Of a stretch of DNA of 34,556 bases, positions 22,835 through 33,464 are shown in pieces (the stretch's first letter is position 1; every line of letters begins with the position of its first letter). Source of the DNA: Candidatus Krumholzibacteriia bacterium (GTDB lineage: Bacteria > Krumholzibacteriota > Krumholzibacteriia > G020349025); the NCBI GenBank assembly GCA_035649275.1, contig DASRJW010000060.1, forward strand, positions 1 through 34,556, read 5' to 3'. The notes under the pieces are model-generated. The model did not search any database and was not told where the DNA came from. It saw only the letters and a program-made list of their open reading frames with translations. Position numbers and translations under genes: made by a program.

Positions 22835-24250
22835 TCAGACCTGGCGCCGGCGCCAGAGGCCGCGCCGGAAGACCGCCACGCCGATGACCGCGGAGAGCGA
22901 ATAGGCCAGGGCGATGGCCCAGAACACCCCGTGCGGCCCGAGCCCCAGGGTCCGGGAGAGGAGCCAGGCCACGGGGAGCTGGAACAGCCAGAAGGCGACC
23001 AGGTTGATCCACGAGGGCGTGGTGGTGTCACCGGCGCCGTTGAAGGCATTGGTCATCACCATGCCCCAGGCATAGAAGACGTAACCGTAGCTCACGATCC
23101 GGAGAGCAGCAGCCGCCGTCGGCAGCACCGCCGGATCCTGGGTGAACAGCGTCACGATGCGCCGCGACAGGAAGAGAAAGACGAGCGTGATGGTGCCCAT
23201 GAGGATCATGTTGTAGACCCCGGTGAGCCAGACGGCGCGGGCGGCGCGCTCGGGATTGCGGGCCCCGAGATTCTGTCCGACGAGGGTGGCCGCGGCGCTG
23301 GAGAGACCCCACGACGGCATGATGACGAAGATGACGATGCGGATGGCCACGACATAGCCCGCGAGCGTCGCGCCGCCGAAGGTGGAGAGGACGCGGACGA
23401 GACCGATGTAGCTCGCGGTGGCGATGAGGAACTGACCGACGCCGCCGACGGAAAGCCGCAGCAAGCGGCGCACCACCTGCGGCTGCAGACGCAAGTCGGT
23501 TCGGGTGAGCGCCAGGTGCGGCCCCGCTCTAGCCAGGCGGGAGAACAGGTAGAGCACTCCGGTGGCGCGGCCGATGTTCGTGGCCACGGCAGCGCCTTCG
23601 AGCCCGAGCCTGGGAAACGGTCCCAGGCCGAAGATGAGACACGGATCGAGAAGCATGTTGATGAGGTTGGCGACCCAGAGCGCGCGCATCGCCTTGGAGG
23701 CGTCGCCGGCGCCGCGGAAGACGGCGTTGCCGACGAAGAGCAGCACGACCCAAGGAATGCCGGCGTACACCCAGCGCGTGTAGCCGCTGCCGGCGGCCAC
23801 GGTGGCGGCGTCGGCTCCCATGAGCCGGAGCAAGCGCGGCGCTGCCAGCACTCCGAGAAGCGCCAGCAGGCAGCCGAGGCAAGCGGCTACGCCCAAGGCC
23901 TGCACCGCGGTCGCGGCGGCGCCGCGCCGGTCCTTCTCGCCGACACGACGCGCCACCAGCGCCGTCGTCGCCATGCCGAGGCCAACGGCGATGGCGTACA
24001 CCACCTCCAGGAGCGATTCCGTCATTCCCACCGTGGCCAGCGCCGCGGGCCCCAGTCGGGCGACGAAGAAAGCGTCGGTCAAAGCGAAGAGGGCTTCGCC
24101 GAGCATCTCGAGCATCATGGGAACGGCGAGGAGCAGGATGCCGCGCCCCAGGGGGCCGGAGGTGAAATCCATCTCCGTGCCGCGGAGCGCTTCGCGCAGG
24201 GAGGCGAAGAAGCCGCCCTTGCCGGTCCTCTGCGTTGGTGTTGCCTGCAT
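22835..24250 (-). CDS. MATE-family multidrug/metabolite efflux transporter
   Basis: A 471-residue polytopic inner-membrane exporter, expected to expel cations or drugs in exchange for Na+ or H+. Twelve membrane segments are visible in two matched halves. Family features are GRGILLLAVPMMLEMLGEALF, DAFFVARLGPAALATVG in the first half, VFRGAGDASKAMRALWVAN with NMLLDPCLIFG, and the second-half repeats STFGGATLAGYVVAIRI, AAATLVGQNLGARNPERA and AFNGAGDTTTPSWINLV. The ATG at 24250 has GGAG nine bases upstream and begins a short cytoplasmic tail with FFASLREALRGTEMDF. It diverges from the MFS gene across 112 bases. The substrate is unknown. Confidence 0.92.
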   Translation of the reverse strand: MQATPTQRTGKGGFFASLREALRGTEMDFTSGPLGRGILLLAVPMMLEMLGEALFALTDAFFVARLGPAALATVGMTESLLEVVYAIAVGLGMATTALVARRVGEKDRRGAAATAVQALGVAACLGCLLALLGVLAAPRLLRLMGADAATVAAGSGYTRWVYAGIPWVVLLFVGNAVFRGAGDASKAMRALWVANLINMLLDPCLIFGLGPFPRLGLEGAAVATNIGRATGVLYLFSRLARAGPHLALTRTDLRLQPQVVRRLLRLSVGGVGQFLIATASYIGLVRVLSTFGGATLAGYVVAIRIVIFVIMPSWGLSSAAATLVGQNLGARNPERAARAVWLTGVYNMILMGTITLVFLFLSRRIVTLFTQDPAVLPTAAAALRIVSYGYVFYAWGMVMTNAFNGAGDTTTPSWINLVAFWLFQLPVAWLLSRTLGLGPHGVFWAIALAYSLSAVIGVAVFRRGLWRRRQV

Positions 24251-24362
24251 CACGCCGACTCCGAGGTGCCATCCGCGCGTTCGTTGTGTCCGCTCCGATC
24301 CAGCGTCGCCAGGCGCGGCGTGAACGTGTACTGTACTGCAGCCCCGTGGGATCGAGGTGGGG

Positions 24363-25637
24363 ATGCTCGGCGCTCTCGACCGGCGACAGCTCCATGTGCT
24401 GCTGCTCTTGACGCTGGTCAACTTCATGAACTTCGTCGACCGTCAGATCGTCGGCGCCATCCTGCCGCTCTTGCAAGGGGAGTTCTCGCTCTCCCATTCC
24501 CAGGCGGGGCTCCTCGGCACCGTGTTCGCGCTGATGCACTCGTGCTTCACCTTGCCCCTCGGCGTTCTGGCGGATCGCACTTCGCGGAAGAACGTCATGG
24601 CGGGCGCCGTTCTCTTCTGGAGCGGCGCGACCTTCGTCACCGGCCTGGTGCACTCGTTTCGCGCTTTGCTCGGCGCCCGTGCCCTGGTCGGTATCGGCGA
24701 GGCAGCGTTCACGCCCGCCGCCACCGCCATCATCACCCGCAGCTTCCCCGCCGCGGTCCGCGCCCGCGTGCAAGGCACCTTCAACGCCGGTATGTTCATC
24801 GGCGGTTGTGTCGGCCTCGGGCTCGGCGGCGTGCTCGCCGCCCGGTTCGGCTGGCGGCCGACACTCTTCATCGTCGCCGTGCCGGGTATCTTGCTGGCGG
24901 CGCGGATCGCCAGGCTCCGCGAGCCGCCGGTGGCCGCGGCGGTCGGCGTCCCCTGGCGCGAGATCCTGCGCTCCGCCGCCTACTGGGAGGCCCTCGCCGG
25001 CGGCTGCTGCGTTTCCTTCGGGGCCTACGCCCTCATCTTCTGGGGCACGACCTTCGCGGTGGAGAACAAAGGTCTCTCCTTGCACGACGCGAGCGTCATC
25101 CTGGGAGTCAACTTAGGGCTCGCGGGGGTGCTCGGCATCGTCGCCGGTGCCTGGCTCGCCGATCGGCTGATGCGCCGCGTCCTCTGGGGGCGGGCCTTCG
25201 TCATCGTGGCCGGTCTCCTCCTGGGCGCACCGTTCCTCCTCTGTGCCGTGCACACCTCGAGCAAGACGCTCTTCCTCGTCTCCTTCTTCCTCTCCGGATT
25301 CTTCCTGAGTTGGTATCACGGGCCGCTGACGGCGGTGCTGCACGACATGACCCCGGAGCGAGCCCATGCCACCGCCATGGGTCTGTACAACGCCATCGTG
25401 CACTTGTTCGCCGTGACCTGGGCGCCTTACGCCACCGGACGCCTCGCCGACCACTACGGCCTGACCACGGGGATGGACATCGCGGCGGGGACATTCTTCC
25501 TCGGCGCCCTCGGCTTCGTCGCCGTCCTGCTCCGGATTCGCCGCGCTTCCAAGGCCGCCACTGCAAGTGCTAATCTGCAGAGCCCAACGGACTTCGAGTC
25601 GCTCTCGGCGGCGGCCACGCGGCGCGAAGCGCAGTGA
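24363..25637 (+). CDS. MFS transporter, spinster-like
   Basis: A 424-residue inner-membrane transporter of the major facilitator superfamily with 12 predicted membrane segments. It opens [19 protein letters not shown], typical of spinster-like MFS members. Motif A-like [15 protein letters not shown] follows segment 2, then [18 protein letters not shown] and [19 protein letters not shown] in segments 4-5. The second half begins near residue ~210 ([19 protein letters not shown]) and has [20 protein letters not shown] precedes ATG 24363; a GTG two codons earlier is in frame. The aconitase gene begins 28 bases after its stop, so the two may be cotranscribed. Substrate unknown; an organic anion or lipid-like compound is possible but not shown. 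Confidence 0.88.
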   Translation: MLGALDRRQLHVLLLLTLVNFMNFVDRQIVGAILPLLQGEFSLSHSQAGLLGTVFALMHSCFTLPLGVLADRTSRKNVMAGAVLFWSGATFVTGLVHSFRALLGARALVGIGEAAFTPAATAIITRSFPAAVRARVQGTFNAGMFIGGCVGLGLGGVLAARFGWRPTLFIVAVPGILLAARIARLREPPVAAAVGVPWREILRSAAYWEALAGGCCVSFGAYALIFWGTTFAVENKGLSLHDASVILGVNLGLAGVLGIVAGAWLADRLMRRVLWGRAFVIVAGLLLGAPFLLCAVHTSSKTLFLVSFFLSGFFLSWYHGPLTAVLHDMTPERAHATAMGLYNAIVHLFAVTWAPYATGRLADHYGLTTGMDIAAGTFFLGALGFVAVLLRIRRASKAATASANLQSPTDFESLSAAATRREAQ

Positions 25638-25665
25638 AACCACCCCGGGCGGGGGCCAACGACGC

Positions 25666-28383
<2,718 letters not shown>

Positions 28384-28408
28384 GCTCGAACTCCGGAGGC
28401 TCTCGCCC

Positions 28409-29143
28409 TTGGTACCTCTGAAAGGCGGCCGGCGCTCCCGGCGCCCGCCGGTGCAGACCGCGGACCTGGAGCACGGCGAAGAGGCGCCACGCTCGGGGCC
28501 CGGCGGTGCAGCCGCTGCCGGGCCGGTGGACCGACGGGCGGCTCGCGCCAGCGGCCAGCGCCGCGCCCGGCGCGATCAGATCCTGCGCGCCGCGGAGAGG
28601 GTCTTCGCCGAGAAAGGCTTCCACGCCGCGAGCATCAGCGATGTCATCGACGCCGCCGGGATCTCGCGCGGCACCTTCTATCTCTACTTCGACAGCAAGC
28701 GGGTGATCTTCAGCGAGCTCCTCGACTCGCTCGTCCAGAAGCTCGCCGCCTGCGTCCGACCGGTGGACCTGACCGAAGGCGCCCCGAGTCCGTTGCAGCA
28801 GTTGCGCGCCAACGTCACCTGCGCACTTCGTGTGGTGGCGGCGAACCAGAATCTCATGGGCGTCCTCTACCGCTCCGGACAAGGTGTCGACCCGGACGCC
28901 GACCAGCAGGTGGCGGCCTTCACCACGAGCGTCATCAGCCTGATCCGCCGCGCCTTGCGGCGCGGCCAAGAGCTCGGCGTGGTGCGGAGCCTAGACGACG
29001 AGCTCGTCGCCCCCTTCATCTTCGGCGGGGTGAAAGAGATCGTCTTCCAGGGGCTGCAGTCCGGCCACTTCTCCAAGCGCGATGTCGGCCCCATGGTGGA
29101 CGAGGTGCTGCGCTACAGCATGCAGGGCTTCCTCCGCACCTGA
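28409..29143 (+). CDS. TetR/AcrR-family transcriptional repressor
   Basis: A 244-residue DNA-binding regulator. The HTH domain lies at residues ~55-105: RDQILRAAERVFAEKGFHAA, SISDVIDAAGISRGTFYLYF and DSKRVIFSELLDSL, all canonical TetR. The all-helical ligand domain follows (NQNLMGVLYRSGQGVD, FTTSVISLIRRALRRGQE, PFIFGGVKEIVFQGL). The first ~50 residues are Arg/Gly/Ala-rich and may not be translated: the listed start is TTG at 28409, which has GGAGG ten bases upstream, while GTG codons at 28451 and 28526 are alternatives. It follows aconitase by 25 bases and precedes an intrinsic terminator. A perfect 16-bp palindrome inside the next promoter is its likely operator. The ligand is unknown; an acyl-CoA is a reasonable guess given the genes downstream. 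Confidence 0.88.
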   Translation: MVPLKGGRRSRRPPVQTADLEHGEEAPRSGPGGAAAAGPVDRRAARASGQRRARRDQILRAAERVFAEKGFHAASISDVIDAAGISRGTFYLYFDSKRVIFSELLDSLVQKLAACVRPVDLTEGAPSPLQQLRANVTCALRVVAANQNLMGVLYRSGQGVDPDADQQVAAFTTSVISLIRRALRRGQELGVVRSLDDELVAPFIFGGVKEIVFQGLQSGHFSKRDVGPMVDEVLRYSMQGFLRT

Positions 29144-29290
29144 GTGCGCTCCTTGTCGCTTCGCTCCCTTCCGCCTCAGTTCCTTCAAGCCGTGTTTCTT
29201 GCTTTTGAGTTCCCCGACCGGAGAGCTGCCCGAGTCGCCCCTATAAATGTTGCCGACCTGCTTCCAGGCGGCCACCCGCCTTCAGGTCCC

Positions 29291-29314
29291 ATCGGGAAGT
29301 CTCCCCGATTTTTT
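29291..29314 (+). terminator. Intrinsic terminator after the TetR gene
   Basis: Arms ATCGGG and CCCGAT with a 7-base loop are followed directly by TTTTTT. This is the only textbook Rho-independent terminator in the window. It separates the MFS-aconitase-TetR transcript from the next operon. Confidence 0.75.
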
Positions 29315-29354
29315 AACTTACTTAGTTTGAATGGCTTACGGTAGAGGTCCGGGC

Positions 29355-29384
29355 TTGCATTGGACTGACATGTCAGTCTAGCAT
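29355..29384 (+). promoter_or_regulatory. Candidate sigma-70-type promoter of the activase operon
   Basis: TTGCAT (29355-29360) and TAGCAT (29379-29384) are separated by 18 bases; each matches four of six consensus positions. It lies just after the terminator and in an AT-richer pocket than the surrounding DNA. Transcription would begin near 29391, about 130 bases before the preferred GTG start of the first gene. Confidence 0.5.
29363..29378. promoter_or_regulatory. Perfect 16-bp palindrome, probable TetR operator
   Basis: GACTGACATGTCAGTC is identical to its reverse complement and fills the spacer between the -35 and -10 boxes. Size and symmetry fit a TetR dimer site, and the TetR gene ends 219 bases upstream. 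A repressor bound here would block RNA polymerase directly. No second copy was noticed elsewhere in the window. Confidence 0.65.
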
Positions 29385-29508
29385 CCCCCTCGTCCGCGTT
29401 TGCAAATGATTCTGCATGGCGTTTGTACGGAACGAGCCCGCGTGGATGGAGCGAGATCGGGCCGCCTTGCTCTTTTTCCGGCCGCCCTATCCCTCGGGGC
29501 GCAGCATT

Positions 29509-29515
29509 AGGGAGG
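29509..29515 (+). promoter_or_regulatory. Ribosome binding site deciding a GTG start
   Basis: AGGGAGG stands five bases before GTG 29521. The in-frame ATG codons at 29416 and 29446 lack comparable sites, so the GTG is preferred for the first gene of the activase operon. Confidence 0.65.
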
Positions 29516-29520
29516 ATGCC

Positions 29521-31032
29521 GTGGCGACGGCGATCGAGCATTACACAGCATACAAAGCTCGGCCTTTCACCCGGGAAGATCGCGACAAGGTGACGATCCT
29601 CTTCGGGGGACTGACCTGGAAGCACGAACGCCTGGTCCAGGGCGCCTTCCACAACATGGGCTACAAGGCGCAGCCGATTCCCAACATCACTCGCGCCGAT
29701 CTGGATGCGGGCAAAGAGCTCATCGACGTCGGTGCCTGCTGCCCCACCATCTTCACCACCGGCAGCTTGGTGAGCCACCTCAAGTCCGAAGTCGCCCTCA
29801 AGGGCCGCGACGAGGTCGTGAACAACTACCTCTTCCTCACCGCCGGCGCCTGCGGCCCCTGCCGCTTCGGCCAGTATCACCAGTCCTACGAGATGGCACT
29901 GGACGGCATGGGCCTCCGCGACTTCCGTTTGCTGCTCCTCGATGACAACCAGATGGATCAGGGTGCGCACAACGGCGGCGGTCTCGAGATCAACCTGCCC
30001 TTGAGCCTCGGCCTGGTGTGGGCGGTCCTCTGCGCCGACGTGCTCACCGACATGGAGTACGCCATCCGGCCCTACGAAGTGACCCCCGGACAGACCGACG
30101 CGGTCATGAAGGAGAGCGTCGAGATCCTCTATGAAGCCTTCCGCCAGCGGCCGCTCAAGGGCAAGAAGTGGGGCTCTCTCGCCTGGCACTTCACCACGCC
30201 CTACTTCAAGGACGCGCTGCGGCAAGTCCGGAAGAAGTGGGACGCCATCGAGGTCGACCGCCTGCAGGTCAAGCCGCGCGTCAAGGTGACCGGTGAGTTC
30301 TGGCTCCAGACCCACGAAGGCGACGGTAACTACAACATCAAGCGCTGGCTGGAGCAGGAAGGGGCGGAGACCATTCCGCCGCCCATTGCCGTGTGGTTCG
30401 ACTATCTGCTGCGCACGCCGATGTGGCGGATGGAGAAGAAGAAGCACCTGGACAAGAAGATTCCGATGAAGATGGCCATGGTGCGCCTCTTCGGGAAGCT
30501 CTACAAGGGCAACTACAACGCCTTCCGCAAGGCTCTCGGCAACGTGCCCAACCAGCTGCCCGATCAAGAGGAGCTGAAGCAGCTGGCGTCGCCGTACTTC
30601 CACCACGAGCTGCGCGGCGGCGAGGGACACATGCTGGTCGGCAAGGCCATCTACTCGCACCTGCACAAGAAGGCCCACATGATCTGCGAGCTGTCCCCGT
30701 ACTCGTGCATGCCCAACACCATGTCCGTGGGCGCCATGGCGAACGTCCTCGGCCGCTATCCCGACCTGCTCTACGCCCCCATCGAGGTCAAGGGTGACGC
30801 CGAGGTCCATGCTCTCTCGCGCTGCCAGATGATCCTCACGGAGGCGAAGAAGCGGTCGCAGAGCGACTTCGAGGAGGTGCTGCAAAAGACAGGGCTGAGC
30901 CTGGAGGCGCTGCGCCGCATCGAGGCGCGCCATCCCGAGCTCTGCCGGGCCACGACCCGCATCCCGCACGCGGGCTACGCCGGCACGGCGGCGAACTACG
31001 CCCTGCACCTGGCGAAGCGAGGTCGGGCGTGA
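29521..31032 (+). CDS. COG3581-like protein related to 2-hydroxyacyl-CoA dehydratase / CoA-activase C-terminal module
   Basis: A 503-residue cytoplasmic protein. It resembles the C-terminal module of the long 'acyl-CoA dehydratase activase-related' proteins (COG3581). Seen: DKVTILFGGLTWKHERLVQG, NMGYKAQPIPN, DVGACCPTIFTTGSLVSHL (C73, C74), FLTAGACGPCRFGQYH (C111, C114), LLLDDNQMDQG, and MICELSPYSCMPNTMSVGAM (C389, C396). These cysteines are spaced to bind Fe-S clusters, as in dehydratase and double-cubane-cluster proteins. Family knowledge suggests a partner that receives low-potential electrons from an ATP-driven activase. The activase start overlaps its stop by four bases (GTGA). An earlier ATG at 29416 would add 35 residues of low-similarity sequence. 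The substrate is unknown. Confidence 0.82.
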   Translation: MATAIEHYTAYKARPFTREDRDKVTILFGGLTWKHERLVQGAFHNMGYKAQPIPNITRADLDAGKELIDVGACCPTIFTTGSLVSHLKSEVALKGRDEVVNNYLFLTAGACGPCRFGQYHQSYEMALDGMGLRDFRLLLLDDNQMDQGAHNGGGLEINLPLSLGLVWAVLCADVLTDMEYAIRPYEVTPGQTDAVMKESVEILYEAFRQRPLKGKKWGSLAWHFTTPYFKDALRQVRKKWDAIEVDRLQVKPRVKVTGEFWLQTHEGDGNYNIKRWLEQEGAETIPPPIAVWFDYLLRTPMWRMEKKKHLDKKIPMKMAMVRLFGKLYKGNYNAFRKALGNVPNQLPDQEELKQLASPYFHHELRGGEGHMLVGKAIYSHLHKKAHMICELSPYSCMPNTMSVGAMANVLGRYPDLLYAPIEVKGDAEVHALSRCQMILTEAKKRSQSDFEEVLQKTGLSLEALRRIEARHPELCRATTRIPHAGYAGTAANYALHLAKRGRA

Positions 31033-33464
31033 AGTCCATCGCCCGCATCCGCACCGAGGACACGAGCGCCCGCGTCGTACACCTCGACGCCGAGGCGACG
31101 AAGTCGGTAGCGAACGACGCGACGTGCGGTGCAGCCGTCGTCCCCGAGGCTTGTGTGACGCAGTCCGGCGCGAGCGCGGCCGCGCCGGCGCGGCCCGACA
31201 CGGCGACGGCGCTCGTCTGCGCTCTCGACGTCGGTAGCACCACCTGCAAGTACGTGCTGGCATCGCCGCAAGGCGAGGCCATCGCGCAGGCCTACGAGCG
31301 CCACAACACCCGCCAAGCGGAGAAGGTCCTGGAATTCCTGCGCCGGCTCGAGCAGGAGCACGGCCTCACGCCGGAACGGGATCGCATCTTCTTCACCGGC
31401 TCCGGGGCCGGGCTCATCGCACCGCTCGTGGGCGGCAAGGTCGTGCAGGAAGTGGTGGCGGTCGCCGCTGCCGTCGAGCGCCTGCATCCGGACGTGTCCT
31501 TCGTCAGCGAGATCGGCGGCGAGGACATGAAGACGATCTTTTTCACCGGCACGGGCAACCTGAAGAGCAAGCAGGTGCTCATGCAGAGCGCCTGCTCCGG
31601 CGGCACCGGGACCTTCGTGGAGAAGACGGCGCGCAAGCTGCAGATCCCCTTGGAGCAGCTGTCGCAGATGCGCTACGCCGGCATGACCTTGCACAAGGTG
31701 AGCAGCAAGTGCGGCATCTTTGCCGAGGCCGACGCCAACACGCTGCTCAAAGCGGGCGTCCCCGTGGAGGAGATCATCGCCTCCCTCTTCGAGGCCGTGG
31801 TCTACCAGAACCTCGCCACCCTCACGCGGGGCAACACACCCCTGCCCAAGATCCTCCTCCTCGGCGGCCCCAACCTCTTCTTCCAAGGCTTGCACGAGGC
31901 CTGGGAGCATCACCTCACCAAGCTGTGGGAGGAGCGCAAGATCGAGCTCCCCGCCGGGACGAGCGCGGCGGACGCCATCCTCGTCCCCAAGGAAGCGCTC
32001 TACTACGCGGCCCTCGGCTGCGTCGAGATCGGGCGGCGCGAGGCACCCGGTGTCGGCGCCTACACCGGTGCGGACAAGCTGCAGTGGTGGATCGAGGTGG
32101 GTCAGCACGAGGAGAAGAAGAAGTCCGGCCGTGGCGGCCTGTGGAGCACACCCGAAGAATTGGAGCTCTTCAAGTCGCTCTACGCCGGCGACAACGGCAA
32201 TGGCCACGGCAACGGCAATGGGAACGGCAACGGCAATGGGAATGGGAACAGCCATGGGGCCAGCACCGCCTCCCACGACGTGGCCATCCCTGTGGTCAAG
32301 CCGCGGACGCAGGTGGCGGAGATCGTGGTCGGCTGCGACTTCGGCTCCACCACCGCCAAGGCCGTCTGCCTGGGGCCGGACAAGGAGATCGTTTTCTCCT
32401 GCTACGCCCTCAGCAAGGGCAATCCCATCGAGGACGCCAAGTCGCTCTTCCAGCAGATCGAAGAGGGCGTGGGTGGGTCGCGCATCACCGGCCTCGGGAT
32501 CACCGGCTACGGCAAGGACCTGCTGAAGACGATCGTCGGCGCCGATTGCGCCGTGGTCGAGACCATCGCCCATGCCAGCGCCGGCCTGCGTTACTTCCCC
32601 GACGCAGATTGCATTTGCGACGTCGGTGGCGTGGACGTGAAGATCATGATCCTGCACAACGGCACGGTGACGGACTTCCGGCTCAACTCGCAGTGCTCGT
32701 CGGGCAACGGCGCCTTCCTGCAGGGCGTGGCGGAGCGCTTCGGCATCCCGCTCTCGGACATGGCCGAGGGCGCCTTCCGCGCCGAGGCCGTGCCCCAGCT
32801 CAGCATGGGCTGCGGCGTCTTCCTGCAGAGCGACATCGTCAACCAGCAGCGCAAGGGCTGGCAGGCCGAGGAGATCCTGGGCGGTCTCTGCGCCATCCTG
32901 CCCCTCAACGTCTGGATCTACGCCGGCGGTCTGAACAACCTCGGTCAGGTGGGGAGGAAGTTCATCCTCCAGGGCGGTACGCACAAGAACCTGGCGGTGG
33001 TCAAGACGCAGGTGGACTTCATCAAGTCCAAGATCCCCGACGCCGAGATCTACGTGCACCCGCACTCCGGCGAAGCCGGCGCCATCGGTGCGGCGCTGGT
33101 GGCGCTCGAGTGGTGGGAGAAGGGCGGCCGCTCCGAGTTCCGGGGCTTCGAGGCCATCCAGAAGCTGAACTACCAGACCACGACCTCCACCGAGACCGTC
33201 TGCCATTGGTGCCCGGTGACCTGCCAGCGGAGCTTCATCGACGTGGAGCTCGACGGCGGCAAGGGCCGCACCTGGAGCGGCGTGCCGCTGCAGGTGGGCT
33301 GGGAGCGTGTCATCGTCAACAACTCCTGTCCCAAGGGGCTGGTGGAAGACGCCAACGAGATGAAGGTCATCAAAGCGGAAATGGAAAAGACGAGGCATGA
33401 TTTCCCGAACGTTGCCGACCTGGTTCGGAAAGAAGCGTTCAAGCGCGTCGCGGTCAGCGCCTGA
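31029..33464 (+). CDS. Double BadF/BadG/BcrA/BcrD-type ATPase, (R)-2-hydroxyacyl-CoA dehydratase activase-like
   Basis: An 811-residue protein with two ASKHA ATPase domains fused in tandem (COG1924 type, like HgdC). Domain 1 (~63-340): CALDVGSTTCKYVL, FFTGSGAGL, SEIGGEDMK, SACSGGTGTFVE, SSKCGIFAEAD. Domain 2 (~435-700): GCDFGSTTAKAVCL, GITGYGKDLL, CDVGGVDVKIMIL, NSQCSSGNGAFLQ, SMGCGVFLQSD. The cluster cysteines are C189/C228 and C556/C595, each pair 39 apart, which is the spacing of C127/C166 in HgdC. In HgdC two subunits share one 4Fe-4S cluster; here both halves are in one chain. A C-terminal extension has CHWCPVTC (C725, C728, C732) and NNSCPKG. An asparagine-glycine linker joins the domains. 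It hydrolyses ATP to fire one electron into a partner protein. GTG start with GAGG seven bases upstream. Confidence 0.9.
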   Translation: MKSIARIRTEDTSARVVHLDAEATKSVANDATCGAAVVPEACVTQSGASAAAPARPDTATALVCALDVGSTTCKYVLASPQGEAIAQAYERHNTRQAEKVLEFLRRLEQEHGLTPERDRIFFTGSGAGLIAPLVGGKVVQEVVAVAAAVERLHPDVSFVSEIGGEDMKTIFFTGTGNLKSKQVLMQSACSGGTGTFVEKTARKLQIPLEQLSQMRYAGMTLHKVSSKCGIFAEADANTLLKAGVPVEEIIASLFEAVVYQNLATLTRGNTPLPKILLLGGPNLFFQGLHEAWEHHLTKLWEERKIELPAGTSAADAILVPKEALYYAALGCVEIGRREAPGVGAYTGADKLQWWIEVGQHEEKKKSGRGGLWSTPEELELFKSLYAGDNGNGHGNGNGNGNGNGNGNSHGASTASHDVAIPVVKPRTQVAEIVVGCDFGSTTAKAVCLGPDKEIVFSCYALSKGNPIEDAKSLFQQIEEGVGGSRITGLGITGYGKDLLKTIVGADCAVVETIAHASAGLRYFPDADCICDVGGVDVKIMILHNGTVTDFRLNSQCSSGNGAFLQGVAERFGIPLSDMAEGAFRAEAVPQLSMGCGVFLQSDIVNQQRKGWQAEEILGGLCAILPLNVWIYAGGLNNLGQVGRKFILQGGTHKNLAVVKTQVDFIKSKIPDAEIYVHPHSGEAGAIGAALVALEWWEKGGRSEFRGFEAIQKLNYQTTTSTETVCHWCPVTCQRSFIDVELDGGKGRTWSGVPLQVGWERVIVNNSCPKGLVEDANEMKVIKAEMEKTRHDFPNVADLVRKEAFKRVAVSA
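32193..32249 (+). repeat. Coding hexanucleotide repeat encoding an Asn-Gly linker
   Basis: A GGCAAY/GGGAAY-type hexamer is repeated about nine times inside the activase gene and encodes alternating Asn-Gly at residues 389-407, with one His substitution. It separates the two ATPase domains. Such a run is prone to slippage in multiples of six, which would change linker length without breaking the frame. Confidence 0.85.

Noticed and set aside
20661-22904. 747-codon plus-strand open frame opposite the zincin gene
   Set aside because: It mirrors the codon bias of the real gene and has no motifs; the minus strand holds HEVGHTLGLRH and family blocks.
22781-25573. 930-codon plus-strand open frame across MATE and MFS genes
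   Set aside because: It covers two real genes in wrong frames; its residues show no membrane pattern.
29144-29290. TATAAA at about 29241 as a promoter
   Set aside because: No -35 element at a workable distance, and it lies upstream of the terminator with no gene in between.
29416-29520. ATG 29416 or 29446 as start of the COG3581-like gene
   Set aside because: Neither has a ribosome site and the added residues show no family similarity; GTG 29521 has AGGGAGG. Kept only as an alternative.
32193-32249. CRISPR-like or non-coding tandem repeat
   Set aside because: The tract stays in the activase frame and encodes a linker; there are no spacers.
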